64,000 nt of DNA from Pseudomonas sp. JAI120 (GCF_014207255.1 NZ_JACHCZ010000002.1:1142059-1206058), one strand, 5' to 3'; positions 1 through 9,349 are shown, counted from the stretch's first letter. Notes: generated from the letters alone by a model not told the origin. Program-made: numbers and translations.

Positions 1-250
1 TGACCAGCCCTTCAACCAGCACCTCCTCCAACGCGCGTACAAACGGCTGGTTCAAGCGCGACATCGGCAACACCATCAATTGCTGGAAGCGCTGAAGACT
101 GGTCTCGGCGGTTAACAAGGCGATCTCACTGATGGCGGTGAGCACCACTAATTTGGGAACATCCTGGCTCTGGGCGACCTGGCCTTTCTTGCGCTGGTCG
201 CGCAGTTTCTTGGCTGAAGCCGGGTGCTTTTTTTCCCCCGAGTCACTCAT
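1..250 (-). CDS. sctU: T3SS export apparatus switch protein SctU/HrcU (RscU), 5' part only
   Basis: Only the first 83 codons are in the window; the gene runs off the left edge. The start reads MSDSGEKKHPASAKKLRDQR, the Lys/Arg-rich N-terminus that precedes the first membrane helix in FlhB/YscU/HrcU proteins. Family knowledge: SctU is an inner-membrane export protein whose self-cleaved cytoplasmic domain switches substrate class; that domain lies outside the window. The ATG overlaps the sctT stop in an ATGA junction, so the two are probably translationally coupled. It is the last visible gene of the minus-strand T3SS operon. Confidence 0.88.
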   Translation of the reverse strand, partial: MSDSGEKKHPASAKKLRDQRKKGQVAQSQDVPKLVVLTAISEIALLTAETSLQRFQQLMVLPMSRLNQPFVRALEEVLVEGLV

Positions 251-1035
251 GGTACTGAGGCCTTGAAGAGAAGCCCCAGCGAGTGTTTCAGGTCACCCAA
301 CTGGAGCATGCGCCCGACAATCAGGTCCTGCAGCAGCGCAAAGTACAACAGCACAATACCAATACCTGCCAGGCTCTTGACCGGCGGCGCCAGCGTACTC
401 ACCTGTAATTGCTGGCTGTAGACCCCCAGCAACGCAATACCGAACTCCAGCAACAACAGCACCGCAATGAAGGGCGCGGCGTACAGCATCATGTGCGTGA
501 AGGTATCGCCCAGCAGGCCGACAAATACACTCATGCCATTAGGCGCAGGCAGCGGAAACCACACGGTGGGGGGCCAGATCAGGTAACTGTCCCAGATCAC
601 CTGCGTCACCGCGCCCAACCCCAGGCTGACCATCAGCAGAAAAATCGCCAGCTGCTTGAACAAGTGCCCGATGGGCGTGGCATCCGGCCCAAGCGAAGGG
701 TTGAGCTGACCACCGGCAAGCGCACCGCGTTGGTTATCCAGCAATGCCCCCACTGCTTCGAACATCCAGAACGGCATCGCCAGCAACACTCCCAGCAACA
801 ACCCCAGCGCCACCTCCTTGAGCACCAACCCACCGAGCATGAGCGCCGAGTAATCCTGGCCCTCCAGCGCCGCATGGATACCAGGCGCGGGCAGCAATGC
901 CATGACCATCACAATGGTGTGCCGAGGCATGCCGCGTATGTGCTGAAAACAAAACGCCGCCACCAGGATGGCACAGGGGTAGATACGCGCCATGCCGATC
1001 ACCAGGCTGGGCAGGAATTCGAGATAGAGCAACAC
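247..1035 (-). CDS. sctT: T3SS export apparatus protein SctT/HrcT (RscT)
   Basis: A 262-aa polytopic inner-membrane protein of the FliR/YscT/HrcT family, which forms the export gate with SctR and SctS. Long hydrophobic segments run through the whole protein, from the N-terminal LPSLVIGMARIYPCAILVAA region to the end. The start is a GTG (MLLYLEF...) 10 bases after the sctS stop, and the stop overlaps sctU as ATGA. Length and position after sctR-sctS match hrp operons. Confidence 0.93.
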   Translation of the reverse strand: MLLYLEFLPSLVIGMARIYPCAILVAAFCFQHIRGMPRHTIVMVMALLPAPGIHAALEGQDYSALMLGGLVLKEVALGLLLGVLLAMPFWMFEAVGALLDNQRGALAGGQLNPSLGPDATPIGHLFKQLAIFLLMVSLGLGAVTQVIWDSYLIWPPTVWFPLPAPNGMSVFVGLLGDTFTHMMLYAAPFIAVLLLLEFGIALLGVYSQQLQVSTLAPPVKSLAGIGIVLLYFALLQDLIVGRMLQLGDLKHSLGLLFKASVP

Positions 1036-1045
1036 AGGCGAGGCC

Positions 1046-1309
1046 TCAGTTCAGGGCCGAGCGGCCGATCATCTCGAAGGTGAGGTTGATCAGTTGGATC
1101 AACTCCACGCCAATCCAGCGCCCGGTCATGATCAGCGTAATACCCACCGCCACCAGCTTGATGCCAAAGGGCAGCGTCTGGTCCTGTATCTGCATCAGTG
1201 CCTGCACCAGGGACGTCAGCACACCCACCACGACGGCTACGATCAACGGTGGCGCCGACAACACCACCACCAACAGCATGCCCTGTTTGAACAGCACGAT
1301 CGGTTCCAT
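1046..1309 (-). CDS. sctS: T3SS export apparatus protein SctS/HrcS (RscS)
   Basis: An 87-aa protein with two membrane helices (about residues 12-40 and 48-75) joined by a short loop containing QALMQIQDQTLPFGIK, the FliQ/YscS/HrcS family pattern. Four copies normally join SctR and SctT in the export gate. It lies 7 bases after sctR and 10 before sctT. Length is typical. Confidence 0.94.
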   Translation of the reverse strand: MEPIVLFKQGMLLVVVLSAPPLIVAVVVGVLTSLVQALMQIQDQTLPFGIKLVAVGITLIMTGRWIGVELIQLINLTFEMIGRSALN

Positions 1310-1316
1310 AAGCCAC

Positions 1317-1970
1317 TCAGAGATAGGAGAGGAACAAGCTGTCGAGCAGCCGCGACCAGCCGGACACCAGCACGAACAACAGCAGTTTGAGCGGCAGGGA
1401 AATGGTCATCGGCGAGACCATTTGCATGCCCAGCGCCAGCAGCAGGTTGGAGACAATCAGGTCGATCACGATGAAGGGAATGTAGATCAGGAAGCCGATC
1501 TCGAACCCTGCCTGCAACTGCGATAGCACAAAGGCCGGAATCAGCAGGATCAGGTCCTCGCGCTGCACCTCCTGCGCCATCTGTGCGGGCCACAGCCGCG
1601 CGGTATTTTCCAACAGATGCGTCAGCACATCCGGGTCCACGTTGCGCAGCATGAAGGCACGCAACGGCTTGATGGCTTCTCCACCCGTCTGCAGTACCGT
1701 TTGCACATTGCTCATGTCCAAGGGCGAAGCCTTGACGCTCTCGGCGATTTCGTAACCCACCGGCGCCATGATGAACAACGTCGCTGCCAACGCTATGCCA
1801 TTGATTGCCATGCTGGGTGGCACTTGCTGCACGCCGATGGCATTTCGGGTAATCATCAGCACAATCACGATTTTCAAAAACGATGTGCAGATGACCAACA
1901 GCAGGGGCATCAACGTCAATGCCCCAAGAAAAAGCGCGAGAACGAGGGGGTCGAGCCCCTGGAGTATCAT
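1317..1970 (-). CDS. sctR: T3SS export apparatus protein SctR/HrcR (RscR)
   Basis: A 217-aa FliP/YscR/HrcR protein, the main subunit of the export gate. It shows the family segment TSFLKIVIVLMITRNAIGVQQVPP and an N-terminal helix, then an extracytoplasmic stretch of about 100 residues and two C-terminal helices (ILLIPAFVLSQL... and FIVIDLIVSNLLLALGM). The ATG overlaps the sctQ stop (ATGA), which points to coupled translation. Confidence 0.95.
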   Translation of the reverse strand: MILQGLDPLVLALFLGALTLMPLLLVICTSFLKIVIVLMITRNAIGVQQVPPSMAINGIALAATLFIMAPVGYEIAESVKASPLDMSNVQTVLQTGGEAIKPLRAFMLRNVDPDVLTHLLENTARLWPAQMAQEVQREDLILLIPAFVLSQLQAGFEIGFLIYIPFIVIDLIVSNLLLALGMQMVSPMTISLPLKLLLFVLVSGWSRLLDSLFLSYL

Positions 1971-2980
1971 CGGCCGAACAGCACACGAGATAACTGCAAG
2001 CCAAGGCGCCCGTCGACTTCCACCAACTGCCCCTGGCCAATAGGCCGATCACCGTAGTACAGGCCTGCCATACCAGGGGCATAGCCGGCAATACCGAGTA
2101 TCGAGCCGGGTGCGAGATTACGCAGCTCACCCAGCGTGAGGTTCAGCGTTCCGCAGCGTACATTCAGCGCCATGCTCAACTCATCGAACGGCTCATGGCC
2201 AAACACATCCTCCACGGGCTCCCCCGCCTCATATTCCGAATAATGGGGCGCTGCAAACTCTTCGTCCATGGACGTGTCCTCGATAGAAGTAAGGGTCAGG
2301 CACAAAAGACCAGTGGCATCGTCAATGCAGCCATGTAGCCGCTGCTTTCCAACCTGTATGTAGCCGCTGCCCTGGGCTTGAAAAAAGGTCTGCTCAAGCA
2401 CCAGCACATCACCGGTACGCAGGCTACGAGCCTGTGCAATCGGTAACTGCAAACGCCCAAGGGTCACGGCAATAGCCAATTGGAACCGCGTCGGCATCGG
2501 CCCGGCAGCGGTGCGCCACGGCCCGGCGTCGCAAAACGCCAGGAAAGTTTCAGGGGCCAGCCACAGATAGCCCACGACCCGCGACGCCCCCAAGGTTACG
2601 CTGAGCCGACAACCAAACCCCTTGGGCCGATCGGTCTCCAGCAATCGCATATACCCCAATAACGCACTCACCTGCGGGCTCAGGTGATGCTGGAACAAAG
2701 CCCAGAACCAGGACTCCGGATCGTTGCCGGACGGGGCCAATGTCACCGGGCATTCGCCCAGCAGGCTGAGCAACGGCCCCGCTTCCGCGAGCGCCAGGAC
2801 ACCACACACGGTTTCGAAGCAGAACGCCTCGGCCCCTGCTGGGGCCCGTCCAGGTTCCAGTCGCAGCTCGCCGTCCTCGCCGGCGACCTGAAACGCCAGG
2901 CACAAGCCGCGCCCCAGCCGACGGCGTGCGGCAACCGTGTTGCTCTTGATCAAGGGAAAGCTCAAGTGCGGCACTCTCAT
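1967..2980 (-). CDS. sctQ: T3SS C-ring protein SctQ/HrcQ (RscQ), single-gene form
   Basis: A 337-aa cytoplasmic sorting-platform protein. The last ~75 residues (LSMALNVRCGTLNLTLGELR... to LGLQLSRVLFGR) are a SpoA/SPOA domain as in FliN/HrcQb; the N-terminal part is the divergent HrcQa-like region. In P. syringae the two parts are separate genes (hrcQA, hrcQB); here they are one uninterrupted frame. ATGA overlaps join it to sctP upstream and sctR downstream. Confidence 0.88.
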   Translation of the reverse strand: MRVPHLSFPLIKSNTVAARRRLGRGLCLAFQVAGEDGELRLEPGRAPAGAEAFCFETVCGVLALAEAGPLLSLLGECPVTLAPSGNDPESWFWALFQHHLSPQVSALLGYMRLLETDRPKGFGCRLSVTLGASRVVGYLWLAPETFLAFCDAGPWRTAAGPMPTRFQLAIAVTLGRLQLPIAQARSLRTGDVLVLEQTFFQAQGSGYIQVGKQRLHGCIDDATGLLCLTLTSIEDTSMDEEFAAPHYSEYEAGEPVEDVFGHEPFDELSMALNVRCGTLNLTLGELRNLAPGSILGIAGYAPGMAGLYYGDRPIGQGQLVEVDGRLGLQLSRVLFGR

Positions 2981-3435
2981 GCGCAGCCGGTACTAGGCAC
3001 AAGCAGGTTGACCGGCAACCCCAGCACTGCCGAGAACCGGTCCTCACACTGTTGCCGCACGCCGCTGAGCCAACGTGCCGTGGCGTCATGTTCCGCTTCC
3101 AGCTCGATGCTCCAGGCACTCTGCTCACGGCGAACGCTGGCGTTGATCCGCCCCAGCCGAGGCAAGTACAACACCGCCTGCAGCGGCCACTGGGAACCGG
3201 CCTGTACACGAGGGGCCAATTGTTCGGTGAGGGCCTCGACCATGGAGGCACCGGCCGACGCCTTGATTCCCGCTAAGGAAGCTCCCGATCCAGTGCCTTC
3301 ATCGTTATCGGCAAACAGTTGAGTGAACAGTCGCACTTGTTCCCAAGGCACTACGCCCGTAGCGCCCGGCTCCCGCTCCTCGCGCACCTCACGCGGACGT
3401 GGCCGCTCAAGGGGTTTATTTGAAACCTGGGTCAT
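2977..3435 (-). CDS. hrpP: HrpP-like T3SS needle/pilus length and substrate-switch protein (SctP)
   Basis: A 152-aa protein starting MTQVSNKPLERPRP, chosen because this ATG overlaps the hrpO stop as ATGA; a longer frame upstream lies inside hrpO. The N-terminal half is Pro/Arg/Glu/Gly-rich and probably disordered. The C-terminal half (LYLPRLGRINASVR... WSIELEAEHDATARWL) resembles the folded T3S4 domain of the HrpP/YscP/FliK group. The call rests strongly on its place between hrpO and hrcQ, since sequence conservation in this family is low. Confidence 0.75.
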   Translation of the reverse strand: MTQVSNKPLERPRPREVREEREPGATGVVPWEQVRLFTQLFADNDEGTGSGASLAGIKASAGASMVEALTEQLAPRVQAGSQWPLQAVLYLPRLGRINASVRREQSAWSIELEAEHDATARWLSGVRQQCEDRFSAVLGLPVNLLVPSTGCA

Positions 3436-3860
3436 GTCGGCTCCTGAGCCAGAAGTAGGGATAACTCCTGAAGTTTCTCCACCTGCCGCAGACACTCGGT
3501 GACGTGCCTCTGAGCACTCCCGACGCGGCTTTCCTTTTCGTCCTGCTGGCCTTGTAATTGCGCCAGTTGGCCTTGGTCCCGCCGGGTACCGGCAGATAAT
3601 GTTCGCTCCTGTGCGCCCCACGATTTCAAGGCCTTCAGGCTCAGCACCTGACCCTGATGCTGACTGAGCAATTCAGCACTTTGCCGAGCCTCCTCCTGCC
3701 GAGTCTGCTCAAGCGCATTCTTAGCCTGCTGGATATGTGCGAGCAGGGCCTGCTGGGCACGCTTGGCCTCACGCAGGGCGCGCTCGGCGCGGTCAGCCCT
3801 ATGCCTGCGCAGGCGCCGCAGCGTCTCGACTTCGCCGAGAAGCACATCAGAATGGGACAT
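3432..3860 (-). CDS. hrpO: HrpO-like T3SS stalk protein (SctO/YscO/FliJ type)
   Basis: A 142-aa, strongly charged, almost wholly alpha-helical coiled-coil protein (repeated LRRLRRHRADRAERALREAK and Q/E-rich heptads). YscO/FliJ-type proteins sit between the ATPase and the export gate and recycle chaperones. It begins 14 bases inside the end of sctN and overlaps hrpP by an ATGA, as in hrp operons. Confidence 0.82.
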   Translation of the reverse strand: MSHSDVLLGEVETLRRLRRHRADRAERALREAKRAQQALLAHIQQAKNALEQTRQEEARQSAELLSQHQGQVLSLKALKSWGAQERTLSAGTRRDQGQLAQLQGQQDEKESRVGSAQRHVTECLRQVEKLQELSLLLAQEPT

Positions 3861-5205
3861 GGGCGGTCAGATCCTTAAGCAGCTCCAGCGTCGTCAACAT
3901 CGGCGTAGGCTCGCGCAAGTCCTGGCGCAGGAACCCGTCGACCGCCTGACGGCTGTCCACCGCCAAATCGGTCAGGGCATCGCTGCCAGGTTGATACTCC
4001 CCCAGCTTGAGCATCAGCTCGATCTGTTGGTACGCCGACAACAACCGTCGCAATGCCGTACCCGCCTGGATGTCCTCCGGCTCTGCGACGTTGCTCAAGA
4101 TCCGTGAAAGGCTTGCCAACACATCCACCGCCGGGTAGTGCCCACGCTCGGCAAGCTTGCGGGACAACACGATATGCCCATCGAGCAGCGAGCGAACTTC
4201 ATCGGCCACCGGATCGTTCATGGAGTCCTGCTCAATCAGCACCGTATAGATCGCGGTGATCACACCGTCACGCGTCAACCCGGCACGCTCCACCAGCCGT
4301 GGCAGCAGGCTGTATACCGAGGGAGGCAAACCTCCGCGCCCCAGGGGTTCGCCGGCAGCCAGGCCGATTTCACGCTGGGCCCGGGCGAAACGGGTCAAGG
4401 AGTCAATCAGCAGCAATACCCGTTGCCCCTTGCGCCGAAACCCTTCGGCCAATGCCGTGGCCGTGAACGCGGCCCGCGCGCGCTCCATGCTGGAACGATC
4501 GGAGGTGGCGCACACCAGTACCGCCTTGGCGCGCAACTGGTCATCGAGCTCATGGTCAAGAAATTCACGCAGCTCCCGCCCCCGCTCGCCGATCAGCCCG
4601 AATACGATGACATCGCACTCGACGTTACGCGCGATCTCGGCCAGCAAGGTGGTCTTGCCACAACCGGCCCCGGCGAACAGGCCTACACGCTGGCCCTCGC
4701 CAATCGTCATCAGGCCATCGATCGAGCGCACTCCGGTGGCCAGTGCACGGTTAATCCTCGGCCGCTCGGTGGGCAACGGCGCTTCACACAACACCGCACT
4801 GGTATCCGGTAAGTCAGCCTCGACAAACGCACTCACGCCCTGCCCCGTAATCGGCCGTCCGAAACCATCCAGCACCTGGCCCAACAGGGCCTCGCTGACC
4901 TGGACTCGATGGGATACCCCAAGGCGCTCCACTCCAGCCCCTACCCGCACGCCTTCCAAATTACCCAAGGCACTGAGCACCGCATCCTGCTGATCGAAGC
5001 CGATGATCTCGGCGAGCATATAGTCGCCCGGACTTTTTTCCACCTGGCACAAGTCACCGATACGCGCCTGGGGTAGCCGGCACTGCAGCAGCATGCCGTT
5101 GACGCGCTGGATTCGGCCACGCATCGTCACCGGCGCAAAGCTGCTCAATGACTGGGACTGGCGCTGCTGCCAGGCTTCAAGACGCGCTTGCAGATCTGCA
5201 CTCAC
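3847..5205 (-). CDS. sctN: T3SS ATPase SctN/HrcN (RscN)
   Basis: A 452-aa F1-type ATPase that unfolds substrates and frees them from chaperones at the base of the secretion apparatus. Walker A AGAGCGKT is at residues 178-185, the Walker B strand VLLLIDSLTRFA near 260-271, and the catalytic GERGRE motif near 207-212. Length is the usual one for HrcN/YscN/FliI. The start overlaps the hrpQ stop by four bases. Confidence 0.97.
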   Translation of the reverse strand: MSADLQARLEAWQQRQSQSLSSFAPVTMRGRIQRVNGMLLQCRLPQARIGDLCQVEKSPGDYMLAEIIGFDQQDAVLSALGNLEGVRVGAGVERLGVSHRVQVSEALLGQVLDGFGRPITGQGVSAFVEADLPDTSAVLCEAPLPTERPRINRALATGVRSIDGLMTIGEGQRVGLFAGAGCGKTTLLAEIARNVECDVIVFGLIGERGRELREFLDHELDDQLRAKAVLVCATSDRSSMERARAAFTATALAEGFRRKGQRVLLLIDSLTRFARAQREIGLAAGEPLGRGGLPPSVYSLLPRLVERAGLTRDGVITAIYTVLIEQDSMNDPVADEVRSLLDGHIVLSRKLAERGHYPAVDVLASLSRILSNVAEPEDIQAGTALRRLLSAYQQIELMLKLGEYQPGSDALTDLAVDSRQAVDGFLRQDLREPTPMLTTLELLKDLTAHVPF

Positions 5206-6101
5206 CAGCGCACCTCGTAACGCTGCGCGCCGTCGAAGACCACCTTGCTGTTGTCGATCAGCACCAATCGCAACCCTTCCACTTCGTCGCCCACAAACAG
5301 TCGGCCGCCCTCCTCCAGGACCACGTGACCGTTCGGCCCGCCGACGATCTGCACAATCCTAAATGGCAGCGTGCTATCACGCACACGCACACGGCTGATC
5401 ACCGGCACCGAGCTGTCGAATTGCTCACCAAAACGGCTGAGCATGCGCGCTACCAGCTCCACGTCGTCCTGAGAAACATCTCCGCTGAGCGCCACCTGGC
5501 CATTGATCACTTGCAAGATGACCCGCTGACTCAACTCACGCTCGCTGAGCATCTTCAACAGCTGCTGGCGTACTTCAAAAGACGAGGCCAATTCCTGCTT
5601 CTGAACCACGGGCTGCATCAGCGAAGCCTGTGCCTCACGCTCCCCTGTGGAGACCATGCCCACTGCCACGATAATTACCGTCACCACCAACACCAGGCTG
5701 ATCAGGCGCTTTTGCTGCGAGTGCGAGATTGACGATAACTTCATCCCTTGCGCAGGCTCATTGGCCGGTAGCGGCGCTACCGTCGCAGGGGCTGTGGGTT
5801 GGGGCCAGGGCTGCTCGGCCAAGGTGACGCACAGGCGCACCCCTCCCACTGAAAACGGCACGTTCAGTTCCAGTTTGGCGATCTGCGCCAGTACCTGGCC
5901 TTCGGGGTCTCGCAACAGCCCGGCTTCGGCCTGCACCAACCAGTTGGCGTCGATAAACCGCAGGCGCGCATGCTGCTCGACGACGCCCGGGTCGTTCAGC
6001 ATCAGGTCAGCGTCCGCGTGAGCGCCAATGCTCCACTGCTCCCCAAACAACGGCAACGCAGCGCCCTGACGCAGCCCGTCAAGCACCCTTAACTCAAACA
6101 T
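5202..6101 (-). CDS. hrpQ: T3SS inner-ring protein HrpQ (SctD)
   Basis: A 299-aa SctD-type protein. An N-terminal FHA-like domain (MFELRVLDGLRQGAALPL... to about residue 105) is cytoplasmic, one membrane helix (about 135-160, LISLVLVVTVIIVAVGMV) follows, and the rest is periplasmic ring-building domains. I place the start at 6101 because GGAGGT lies at 6109-6114, about 7 bases upstream, and the FHA domain begins exactly there. A GTG-started frame 51 bases longer exists but has no such site. Confidence 0.86.
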   Translation of the reverse strand: MFELRVLDGLRQGAALPLFGEQWSIGAHADADLMLNDPGVVEQHARLRFIDANWLVQAEAGLLRDPEGQVLAQIAKLELNVPFSVGGVRLCVTLAEQPWPQPTAPATVAPLPANEPAQGMKLSSISHSQQKRLISLVLVVTVIIVAVGMVSTGEREAQASLMQPVVQKQELASSFEVRQQLLKMLSERELSQRVILQVINGQVALSGDVSQDDVELVARMLSRFGEQFDSSVPVISRVRVRDSTLPFRIVQIVGGPNGHVVLEEGGRLFVGDEVEGLRLVLIDNSKVVFDGAQRYEVRW

Positions 6102-6135
6102 CAGCGAGACCTCCACGCTGGCCATGGCCAAATAC

Positions 6136-8229
6136 TCATGCCACCGCACCACGCATCAGCTCGTCCTGGCCAAGGTCAATGCGCCCCAGCACTTTGACCT
6201 TGGAGGTGCTCCCCAACTCGGCGAATGAGAGCACCGGGACATGGTTGAACTCTTCCAGCAGCAAGGTACGCAAGGGACTACGCAGGTCCTGCGCCACCAA
6301 CAGCACACTCTTGCTCTTGGCCCTTAAGGTAAAGGCCTGGCTGAGCAGGGTGATCAACACAGCGCTATGGTCGTCGTCCAGCGCGAAAAACACCCCGGTC
6401 TGGGTCTGGCGCAATGCCTCGCGCAGGATGTTTTCAGAGTGCGGTGAAAGCAGCCAGGCATGCAGGCCGTCGGCCTCGCTGTACTGGTGGAAAATCTGCG
6501 CCTTGAGCGCAATACGCGCGTAGTCGGCCAATGCTTCCGGCTCACGCTCATGCTGGCCATACTCGATCAGCGATTCGACAATCAACCGTACGGCCCGCAG
6601 CGGTACACCTTCGCTGGCCAGACGTTGCAGCACTGATGAAAACCGCGATAGCGGCATGATTCGCTGCAGTTCCTGCACCAACTCCGGCTGGTTGTGCTCC
6701 AGCCAGCTGAGGATCGACTTGCTCTCCTGGATCCCCAGGAACTGCGGTCCACTGAGCATCATGGCCTGCTTCATGCGTTCGATGATCAGAGTGGTCGCAG
6801 TAAAGCGTTCCAATTGCGGGTCATCGAGCAGTGGATCATCCGGTGCCAGCCAGACCCAGTCCTGTTCATCACGCTCAGCCAGCCCGGGTATTCCATGCTC
6901 AGGCTCGACCGTCAAGGCGTTACGCTCGACGGCCAGATAGTTGACAACCGAAGCCTTGACCATCGGCACTTCATGCACACAGAAACGCATTTCGTCGGCG
7001 GCCAGCGAGTCATCGAGTTCGACTTCGAATGGCGGCAGGGTCAGGCCAATATTGGCAACCAGTGCATTTCGGGACTGGCGAATCCCATGAATAAGCTCCG
7101 CCACCTCAGGCGTCCCACGCAAAACCGGGGGGAACAGCAACAGGTAAGGGCGCGACGGATCGAACCCGCGCAAGTCCTCTTTTCCGTTCTCTTCGGGACG
7201 CACGGCTTCGGCGGCTGCGGCCGCAGGCTCTGCTCGTCGCTGACGCTGGCGCATCAGGTAATACCCCAGGGTGCCGGTTATCAGCGAAATAAGGATAAAT
7301 ACCCCGGTCGGCATACCGGGCACTATCGCAAACGCGAGCATGCCCACCGAAGCGATTATCCAGCTCTTGGGCTCGCTGGTCATTTGCCGGGCAATTTCGG
7401 CGCCCATGTTACTGATACCTTTGCGCCCCTCCGGCGCCACGCGGGTGATGATCATGCCGGCGGTCAGGGAGATCAGCAGCGCCGGAATTTGTGCAATCAG
7501 GCCATCGCCGATCGTCAGCACCGAATACAACGCCATTGAATCAGCAGCGCTCAAGCCGTGCTGGAACATGCCCGTAGAGAAGCCGCCCAACAGGTTGACC
7601 ACGACGATGATCAACCCCGCGATAGCGTCGCCCTTGACGAACTTCATGGCCCCGTCCATCGCGCCGAACAATTGGCTCTCACGGGACAATTGCTCGCGCT
7701 TGTCCCGCGCTTGTGTGCCGTCAATCAGGCCAGCACGCAAGTCACTGTCGATGGACATCTGCTTGCCCGGCATCGCGTCCAGGCTGAACCGCGCCGCGAC
7801 CTCGGCAACCCGTTCCGAGCCCTTGGTAATCACCAGGAAGTTAACCAGGGTCAGGATCAGGAAAATCACCATCCCCACTGCCAGGTTGCCCCCCACCACG
7901 AAATTACCAAAGGCCTCGACGATGTCGCCGGCATCCTGCTCCAGCAGGATCAGACGCGTGGTTGCAATCGACAGGGCCAGTCGAAACATGGTGGTCAACA
8001 ACAGGATCGACGGAAACGACGAAAACGCCAGGGGGCCCGGCAGGTAAAGCGCAAGCACGATCAACAGGCACGAAATGCAGATATTCAGGGCGATCAAAAT
8101 GTCCACCAGCCAGGTGGGCAGCGGCACAATAAAGATGAATACGATGGCCATGACCACCACCGCGCCCAACACTTCGGCGCGCTGTGCCACTTTGAGCAAT
8201 ACACGGTTGATGGCCGACAGAGCGGTCAC
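6136..8229 (-). CDS. sctV: T3SS export gate protein SctV/HrcV (RscV)
   Basis: A 697-aa FHIPEP/LcrD/HrcV family protein, the largest export-gate subunit. The first ~310 residues hold about eight membrane helices with the conserved VITKGSERVAEVAARFSLDA and MPGKQMSIDSDLRAG stretches that mark the family. A linker rich in Arg and Ala follows, then the cytoplasmic ring domain. The start is GTG, overlapping the hrpJ stop (GTGA). Confidence 0.97.
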   Translation of the reverse strand: MTALSAINRVLLKVAQRAEVLGAVVVMAIVFIFIVPLPTWLVDILIALNICISCLLIVLALYLPGPLAFSSFPSILLLTTMFRLALSIATTRLILLEQDAGDIVEAFGNFVVGGNLAVGMVIFLILTLVNFLVITKGSERVAEVAARFSLDAMPGKQMSIDSDLRAGLIDGTQARDKREQLSRESQLFGAMDGAMKFVKGDAIAGLIIVVVNLLGGFSTGMFQHGLSAADSMALYSVLTIGDGLIAQIPALLISLTAGMIITRVAPEGRKGISNMGAEIARQMTSEPKSWIIASVGMLAFAIVPGMPTGVFILISLITGTLGYYLMRQRQRRAEPAAAAAEAVRPEENGKEDLRGFDPSRPYLLLFPPVLRGTPEVAELIHGIRQSRNALVANIGLTLPPFEVELDDSLAADEMRFCVHEVPMVKASVVNYLAVERNALTVEPEHGIPGLAERDEQDWVWLAPDDPLLDDPQLERFTATTLIIERMKQAMMLSGPQFLGIQESKSILSWLEHNQPELVQELQRIMPLSRFSSVLQRLASEGVPLRAVRLIVESLIEYGQHEREPEALADYARIALKAQIFHQYSEADGLHAWLLSPHSENILREALRQTQTGVFFALDDDHSAVLITLLSQAFTLRAKSKSVLLVAQDLRSPLRTLLLEEFNHVPVLSFAELGSTSKVKVLGRIDLGQDELMRGAVA

Positions 8230-9290
8230 GTCATGGTCCTCGGCTCAGCGGCAAATCGTGTAGGCCCGCGCAAATGCCGGTCCAGTTCATCCACCACCAC
8301 CACAAGCCGAGCCAAGGTATCCCGTCGTACATGACTGTCAGACCACAAGGCCAAGGGCAACTGCTGGAGCAACGGGTATAGCGTCTGGAGGGCTACCACT
8401 TGCCGGAGGGATGAGTTCCCTCCCAGATCATTCGCCAGTCGCAGGACCTCAGCAGCCTCAATGCCGCTGCCGGCGTAAGCCAACAGACGCTGCAACAAGC
8501 CTACCGCGTCATGTTCGATGCCCAAGCGCCCGATCAACGCATTGCACCCGGCCAACACGGAGCTCAACTGCCCGCAGTCCCGCAGGCCCAGCAGCAAAGT
8601 GCGCAACAGGGGCGTGGGCATTGACGACACCTTGGCCGCAATGTCATCCGCCAAAGCCTCACACATCACCTTGAGCCCGACGTGGAACTGCTCACCACCG
8701 TATACACCCAGCAAAGCCTGCATCATCGTCGACAGGGACTGGCGCGTGACCACACTACTGTAGTAGAGCACACGCAGTGCCTGGCGCTCCTGAGGGTCGA
8801 GCCCGGCAGACTGCAATGCCAAGGCGATGTTCAGGCCTGCCTGGATCTCCCCTTTGAAACGGGCTTCAAGCTTGGCAATGGCATCGCGCGCCAACGTAGC
8901 CTCGGACTGACGGACCTCGCTGCCTGCCTCGGTCACCATATGCTTGAGCACCACGAACGCGCGCGCCGGGTCCCCGTCCGCAAGCTTCAGCAATTTTTCG
9001 AGAGTAGGTTTGTCCTGCAATTGCTGTCTGAAGAGTGCTAAAAGGAAAGGCAGCTTCTTCTTGGCCGGATGGCCCAACTGGTCATAAAGTTGCGCAAGCT
9101 GCGCGGCTGGGGGCACGCGCACCGTCATCTTCCGCTCGCTCAGCGCTCGGCTGTTGAGCTCCACTTCCTGACCGAACAGATGTGCAAGCTCATCGATGCC
9201 CTTCGCGGGTGCGGGCACTGAGGCATGGCTGATAGCCGCCTGATCCAGGGGGCGGATTGTTTGCACATCGTTGTTGGATTCGACTTTCAT
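8226..9290 (-). CDS. hrpJ: HrpJ-type T3SS gatekeeper (SctW, YopN/TyeA-like)
   Basis: A 354-aa soluble, mostly helical protein, first gene of the operon. HrpJ/YopN-TyeA/SepL proteins control the order of substrate export. The start MKVESNND at 9290 is preferred to a frame 51 bases longer because the HrpL box at 9321-9349 would otherwise fall inside or against the coding region. Residues about 65-345 carry the HrpJ-like helical repeats, including QLYDQLGHPAKKKLPFLLAL. Confidence 0.87.
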   Translation of the reverse strand: MKVESNNDVQTIRPLDQAAISHASVPAPAKGIDELAHLFGQEVELNSRALSERKMTVRVPPAAQLAQLYDQLGHPAKKKLPFLLALFRQQLQDKPTLEKLLKLADGDPARAFVVLKHMVTEAGSEVRQSEATLARDAIAKLEARFKGEIQAGLNIALALQSAGLDPQERQALRVLYYSSVVTRQSLSTMMQALLGVYGGEQFHVGLKVMCEALADDIAAKVSSMPTPLLRTLLLGLRDCGQLSSVLAGCNALIGRLGIEHDAVGLLQRLLAYAGSGIEAAEVLRLANDLGGNSSLRQVVALQTLYPLLQQLPLALWSDSHVRRDTLARLVVVVDELDRHLRGPTRFAAEPRTMT

Positions 9291-9320
9291 GGACACGCCA
9301 GTACAGGAAGAGTGTTTCCC

Positions 9321-9349
9321 TGTGTGGCAATGTCTCCCCATGCAGTTCC
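9321..9349 (-). promoter_or_regulatory. HrpL-dependent hrp box driving the T3SS operon
   Basis: On the minus strand GGAACT is followed by exactly 16 bases and CCACACA, matching the hrp box GGAACC-N15/16-CCACNNA. It ends 30 bases before the hrpJ ATG and points into the operon, so the neighbouring hrpL product is the likely sigma factor. Confidence 0.85.
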
